NCBI GenBank assembly: GCA_947650365.1
Contig: OX393553.1
Span: 67,553,716 to 67,617,715 of the forward strand
From: Chamaelirium japonicum
Lineage: Eukaryota; Streptophyta; Magnoliopsida; Liliales; Melanthiaceae
Reading direction: 5' to 3'
DNA length: 64,000 bases
The notes below the pieces were generated by a model. That model did not search any database and was not told the origin of the DNA. It was given only the letters and a program-made list of their open reading frames with translations. Positions within the stretch are counted from its first letter, which is position 1. Every line of letters begins with the position of its first letter. Made by a program: the position numbers and the translations under genes. This document shows positions 59,112 through 64,000 of this stretch, piece by piece.

Positions 59112-60767
59112 ATGGTGAAGGCCAGCACCAACCCACCAAAGGCGGGTGCTGACCGGACAATCGACGTGCTAATCGAAGAAGAACAAGAAGTCTCGGTTGC
59201 AACCAACCGAAGAAATGTTCATAAGCGACTGGGGCCACAAGGAAGTCATCCGGGAAGCCGCAGCAATCGGCAGGACCCACTATTCCCGAGGCAACGATCT
59301 GGCAAAGAGCACGCCACCCAAGGAAACAGCGGTTCAGCTACATACCAAATTTTGGCTGCTGATTTCCAGCTGCTGAACCTCCTCAAGAGGAACACAGCCC
59401 TCGAGCAAGAGCGGGATTCCCTAAAGAAGGCGGCTGAAAGAGCGGGAGATGTGGGCCACAACTCTCTAGCTACTGATGAAGACCAACCAAGGACTCGCCC
59501 GGCCGTGAGTCATCATCTTGAAGAACCACATGTGCCAAAAATCGAGAGGCGTCAGGTATCCACACAAGCACCAAGGCAAACGGTATGGGATCGCCTCAAC
59601 GTCGATGGTGCGCCAAGCTATCGCCGAGAAGGATCGCCTCAGTCAATAGGGTCCACTGGATGTTCTATCCATTCACACATAAAAGCAACAGATGCCTGCG
59701 AGCTGCTCAACCGACTAATGCATACTGCCGACGTGGGACGCCGCCATCAAGATCGTAGGCAGCTAATCACCTCGGTGGGGCCACTATATCCCAAGGTTCT
59801 TGCAACACCATTTCCTATGGGTTGGTGAATACCGAGCTTGCCAAAGTTCAACTGCATCCAGGGAGACTCTGCTCTTCATATCCTAGCCTACAAGCAGGCC
59901 CTGACGCCCTACGAGTATGAGAACCATGTTCTCTGCTGTATGTTTGCGGCAAGCCTCGAGGGACCTGCCCTCGACTGGTACCACACACTGCCTACCGGTA
60001 CGGTGGCCATATTCAAAGAGTTGGCTGAACTCTTCATGGACCATTATCGGCTAAACTTAAAGCCGAAAAAGAGGCTGGATACACTCTACCAGCTGAAGAT
60101 GGGCTCCGACGAGTCTCTAAGAAGCTTCACGATGAGGTTTCGTAATGAGCACTCTGAGCTCACCGGTCGCTCCTATAATAAGGAGGCCATCATGCTGGCA
60201 TTCCAGAATGCTATCCAGCCAGAGCTCCACATCTACACCGACTTCATCCGGCATCCTCCCAGTAACTTGGAAGCGATGTTCAAGCGCGTACAGCGGGAGA
60301 TAGAGGTGGAAGACAATCAGCGGTCCAGAAGACTACGCGAGCCCCGCGAGTCTCGTGACTCCCGACATAAGAAAGATGATGAGGCTCCGAATGAAGCACC
60401 CTACAAGAAGTCTGCCCATGCCACGTCCGACCAAAAGGCCCAGGCCAAAAGGTACAATGAAGATCCGAAAACCCCTCCAGCAGAAAAGAGGCGAATTCCA
60501 AGGGAGCAAAGGGTGTTCACTGAGCTGAACACCTCCATTGAAGACATCTTCACCTACTTGCAGAACAAGCCCTTTTGCAAATGGCCATAGCCTCTCCCTC
60601 CAAATTCCGACCAGGCGGGAGATACGACAGCCTACTGTGAGTTCCATCGCAGCCATGGCCACCCAACCTCTACATGTCGGAAGCTAAAGCATCACATCGA
60701 AGACCTGATCCAAGAAGGGCGGCTCGATGGCTACCTCGCTAACAAGGAACCAGGTCGAGAGAAGTAA
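59112..60767 (+). pseudogene. Gag of element B, with two in-frame stops
   Basis: Starts MVKASTNPPKAGADRTIDV at 59112. One frame continues through ILAADFQLLNLLKRN, a TGA at 59826-59828 and then PKFNCIQGDSALHILAYKQ, ALDWYHTLPTG, LDTLYQLKMGSDESLRSF and EAIMLAFQNAIQPELHIY, to a TAG at 60588-60590. After it come a CX2HX4HX4C knuckle (CEFHRSHGHPTSTC) and EDLIQEGRLDGYL. It aligns along its length with Gag of Gypsy C, so it is homologous to the Gag of a complete element. It is followed by repeat arrays rather than protease. Confidence 0.88.
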
Positions 60768-60949
60768 AGGCAGCAGCAGGGGAGAAAGAAAGTCAACATA
60801 ACACGTAGATGCATAATCATAACGTCCGTTGGGCAACCTCTGAAAAAGTGTAACTGCAACTTTGTTATATCAATAAAGTGTTTTTTTTTTCTCAAAATCA
60901 ACTCTCGAAGTTCGATTCCACCATATTAAGGCATAAATAAAAAAAAGGG

Positions 60950-61830
60950 CTCATAATAACCCAGGTCAACCAAAGATCTTCGATTCCGCCCATTCAAGTC
61001 GGAAGCTCGAAGGTAAGTCGGCTACGCCCTCTCGAGGCTAAAGTCCGATAAAAAGGGCTCCTGATAACCCATGTCAACCAAAGATCTTCGATTCTGCCCA
61101 TTCAAGTCGGAAGCTCGAAGGTAAGTCGGCTATGCCCTCTCGAGGCTAAAGTCCGATAAAAAGGCTCCTGGCAACCCAGGTCAACCAAAGACCTTCGATT
61201 CCGCCCATTCAAGTCGGAAGCTCGAAGGCAATTCAGCTACGCCCTCTCGAGACTAAAGTTCGATAAAAAGGCTCCTGGCAACCCAGGTCAACCAAAGACC
61301 TTTGATTCCGTCCATTCAAGTCGGAAGCTCGAAGGCAATTCGGCTACGCCCTTCCAAGGCAAAAGTCTGATAAAAAGACTCCTAGCAACCCAGGTCAATC
61401 AAAGACCTTCGATTCCGTCCATTCAAGTCGAAAGCTCGAAGGCAATTCGGCTACGCCCTCTCGAGGCTAAAGTCCGATAAAAGGCTCCTGGCAACCCAGG
61501 TCAACCAAAGACCTTTGATTCCGCCCGTTCAAGTCGGAAGCTCGAAGGCAATTCGGCTACGCCCTTTCGAGGCGAAAGTCCGATAAAAAGGCTCCTGTTA
61601 ACCCAGGTCAACCAGAGACCTTCAATTTCGCCTATTCAAGTCAGAAGCTCGAAGGCAATTCGGCTACGCCCTCTCGAGGCTAAAGTCTGATAAAAAGCTC
61701 CTAGTAACCCAGGTCAACCAAAGACCTTCGATTCTGCCCATTCAAGTCGGAAGCTCGAAGGCAATTCGGCTACGCCCTTTCAAGGTGAAAGTCAGATAAA
61801 AATGCTCCTGACAATCCAGGTCAAGCTAAA
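60950..61830. repeat. Array 1 of element B: eight 107-bp units
   Basis: Homologous to array 1 of A, with the same number of units. Confidence 0.92.
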
Positions 61831-61899
61831 CTATCAACTATACTCATCCGAGGCGATGAGGATAAGTCCAAGGCAGACGTCGCCGCTTTGACATGCACC

Positions 61900-62890
61900 A
61901 AGTTCAAGGAGACATCCTTGGCACTCAAAGACAAAGTCCAATGCGACCAATGCCTCGGCACTCTACAAGCCCAAGACCCAGCCCTTGGCACTCGAAGACA
62001 AAGTCCGAGGCGACCAATGCCTCGGCACTTTACAAGCCCAAGGCCCTACCCTTGGCACTTGAAGGCAAAGTTCGAGGCGACCAACGCCTCGACACTTTAC
62101 AAGCCCAAGGCCCAGCCCTTGGCACTCGAAGACAAAGTCTGAGGCAACCAACGCCTTAGCACTTTACAAGCCCAAGGCACAACCCTTGGCACTCGAAGAC
62201 AAAGTCCGAGGCGACCAACGCCTTGGCACTCGACAAGCACAAGTCCTAGCCCTTGGCACTCGAAGATAAAGTCCGAGGTGACCAATGCCTCGGCAATCTA
62301 TAAGCCCAAGGCCCTGCCCTTGGTACTCGAAGACATAGGCCGAGGCGACCAATACCTCGGCACTCTATAAGCCCAAGGCCCTGCCCTTGGTACTCAAAGA
62401 CATAGGCCGAGGCGACCAATGCCTCGGCACTCTATAAGCCCAAGGCCCTGCCCTTGGTACTCGAAGACATAGGCCGAGGCGACCAATGCCTCGGCACTCT
62501 ACAAGCCCAAGGCCCAGCCCTTGGCACTCGAAGACAAAGTCCGAGGCGACCAATGCCTCGGCACTCTACAAGCCCAAGGCCCAGCCCTTGGCACTCGAAG
62601 ACAAAGTCCGAGGCGACCAACGCCTCGGCACTCTACAAGCCCAAGGCCCAGCCCTTGGCACTCGAAGATAAAGTTTGAGGCGACCAATGCCTCGGCACTC
62701 TACAAGCCCAAGGCTCATCCCTTGGCATTCGGAGACAAAGTTCGAGGTGACTAACGCCTCAGCACTCTACAAGCCTAAGGCCCAGCCCTTGGCACTCGAA
62801 GACAAAGTCCGAGGCGATCAACACCTCAGCACTCTATAATCCCAAGGCCGTACCCTTGACACATAAAGATAAAGTCCGAGACGTCGTCGC
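61900..62890. repeat. Array 2 of element B: about fourteen 67-bp units
   Basis: Same two-hairpin unit as in A but more than three times as many copies. Neighbouring units in the middle are nearly identical, which points to recent local expansion. Confidence 0.92.
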
Positions 62891-63354
62891 CGACATATTG
62901 GCATTCGATCAAAAGTCCAAGCTTAGTCTTGTCACTCAGGTCCAAGCATTAGATTGTCAATGGCCATCACCTTTTCTCGACGACTAACGGTTCCAAACCG
63001 GTCAGGGGGTGATTGGTCTAACTCTGTTAGTGTGTGTCTCCACTCTGGTGCAGTCGACGGTGGGTAACATGGGATAAAATAGTGCTTCCTTGATCCTGGC
63101 CAAGTTAACACCCTCACGTGACCGGAGTACCTGGCGAATACAGTAACCAGGTACGGTAGTACATTGGGTGAAGACTGGCTGGCCATCATGCGGCGTCATC
63201 CTAGATTATCTCTAAGAAGCCCCCTTGAATATAGCATTGTCCCTCGCCGACATCCCCGCGCACCAGCGTTTTACCGAAAAAGTGTCGGCTTCAAATGGGG
63301 CTAAAATTCAAAAAACATACTATTTTCAATATCGACACTTTTTGGCCTCTTCTA

Positions 63355-63700
63355 GCAGCCCCCCCTTAGTTTCGCACAAAAACAAAGTAAAGGGGGGTTA
63401 CGCCATCAACAAGCAGCCCCCCCTCGATTTCGCACAAAAACCGAGTGGGGAGGGGGTGACGGCACACCATCAGCTACAACCACCCCTCGGTTTTGTCAGA
63501 AAACCGAGAGGGGGTGTGTGTCGGCATCAACAAGTAGCCCTCCTCGGTTTCGCAAAAAAAAAAAACCAAGTGGGGAGGGGTGCGACGGCACACCATCAGC
63601 AGCCCACCCCTCGGTTTCGACAGAAAACCGAGAGGGGGGGTGTTCGGCATCAATATCAACCCACCCCGTGGTTTCATCAGAAAATCGAGAGGGGGGGTGC
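63355..63700. repeat. Array 3 of element B: CTCGGTTT hairpin repeats
   Basis: Same CTCGGTTT...AAACCGAG hairpin blocks as in A. Confidence 0.88.
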
Positions 63701-64000
63701 TCGGAATCCTCTCGGTCGGGAAAAGTCAAAAGGGTCTCGGTACCCTCTCGGTATACTCTCGGTCGGAAAATACACTATTTTTTCGAGAATGCCTCCTCGC
63801 AAAACCGAGACTTTTTGGCTCGCACCAAAAGGGTCTCGGCATCGGCAGAAGGCAAAGGAGTCTCGGCATCCTCTCGGTCGGGAAAAGGCAAAAGGGTCTC
63901 GGTATCCTCTCGGTATACTCTCGGTCGGGAAAAGGCAAAGGAGTCTCGGCATCCTCTCGGTCGAGAAAAAGCAAAAGGGTCTCGGTACCCTCTCGGTATA
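63701..64000. repeat. Array 4 of element B: CTCGGTA repeats, cut by the window end
   Basis: Follows array 3 with no intervening host segment, unlike in A. Confidence 0.85.

Larger units (their letters stand above)
58686..64000 (+). mobile_element. Non-autonomous Gypsy retrotransposon B, 5'-truncated, continues past the window
   Basis: Same family as element A. It has a partial 5' LTR, PBS, longer gag, array 1, array 2, conserved spacer, array 3 and array 4, in that order. It lacks pol. The 3' LTR is not in the window. It is more diverged from A than the two LTRs of A are from each other. Confidence 0.9.

Overview
This is a nuclear genome window from a flowering plant, with no prokaryotic features. 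Monocot is my guess, from the GC-rich captured gene pieces and element types; I cannot name the species. The clearest host gene is the 5' half of a DUF707-family gene on the minus strand at the left end. Almost everything else is transposable elements, nested up to three deep, with captured or decayed fragments of host genes.

Layout: (1) 1-11.9 kb: five coding exons of the DUF707 gene (521-6940, minus) plus a likely untranslated first exon (11486-11885). Its introns hold a 500-bp tandem duplication and a hAT-type MITE. (2) 12-13.5 kb: microsatellites, a hairpin cluster and a doubtful exon remnant. (3) 13.5-46.9 kb: a nest. An old Copia element (F, from 13541) is interrupted in its reverse transcriptase by a Tat-lineage Gypsy element (C, 16493-46601, minus, TSD GTTGT). 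C is itself interrupted in its integrase by a non-autonomous Gypsy element (A, 23231-30149, plus, TSD GTCAT), and between its two RNase H domains by a Copia element (D, 31530-41535, minus, TSD GTTAT). (4) 47-50.7 kb: a tRNA-derived SINE with an 11-bp TSD and a 42-bp minisatellite. (5) 50717-55601: a short-LTR Copia element (E, minus, TSD TTAGC) with nearly full gag and pol. (6) 55.6-58.7 kb: CT microsatellites, a broken 5' piece of a phosphoenolpyruvate carboxykinase gene, and a chromovirus remnant. (7) 58.7-64 kb: a second, 5'-truncated copy (B) of the family of A, running off the window.

How the parts relate: C carries gag, protease, RT, two RNase H domains and integrase, now broken by stops and insertions. 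On the opposite strand it carries a spliced accessory gene downstream of an array of perfect hairpins. A and B have LTRs and gag but no pol. A shares with C the PBS, a 12-nt PPT and the first 12 nt of the LTR, and B shares the PBS and a homologous gag, so C-type elements are plausible drivers of their movement. Where pol would be, A and B carry four kinds of tandem array, most built of short inverted repeats. Between arrays 3 and 4, A also holds an intronless-looking, frameshifted and truncated adenosine 5'-phosphosulfate reductase (APR) sequence. This is the most striking feature of the window.

All mismatch counts and homology calls were made by eye. No database search was run.
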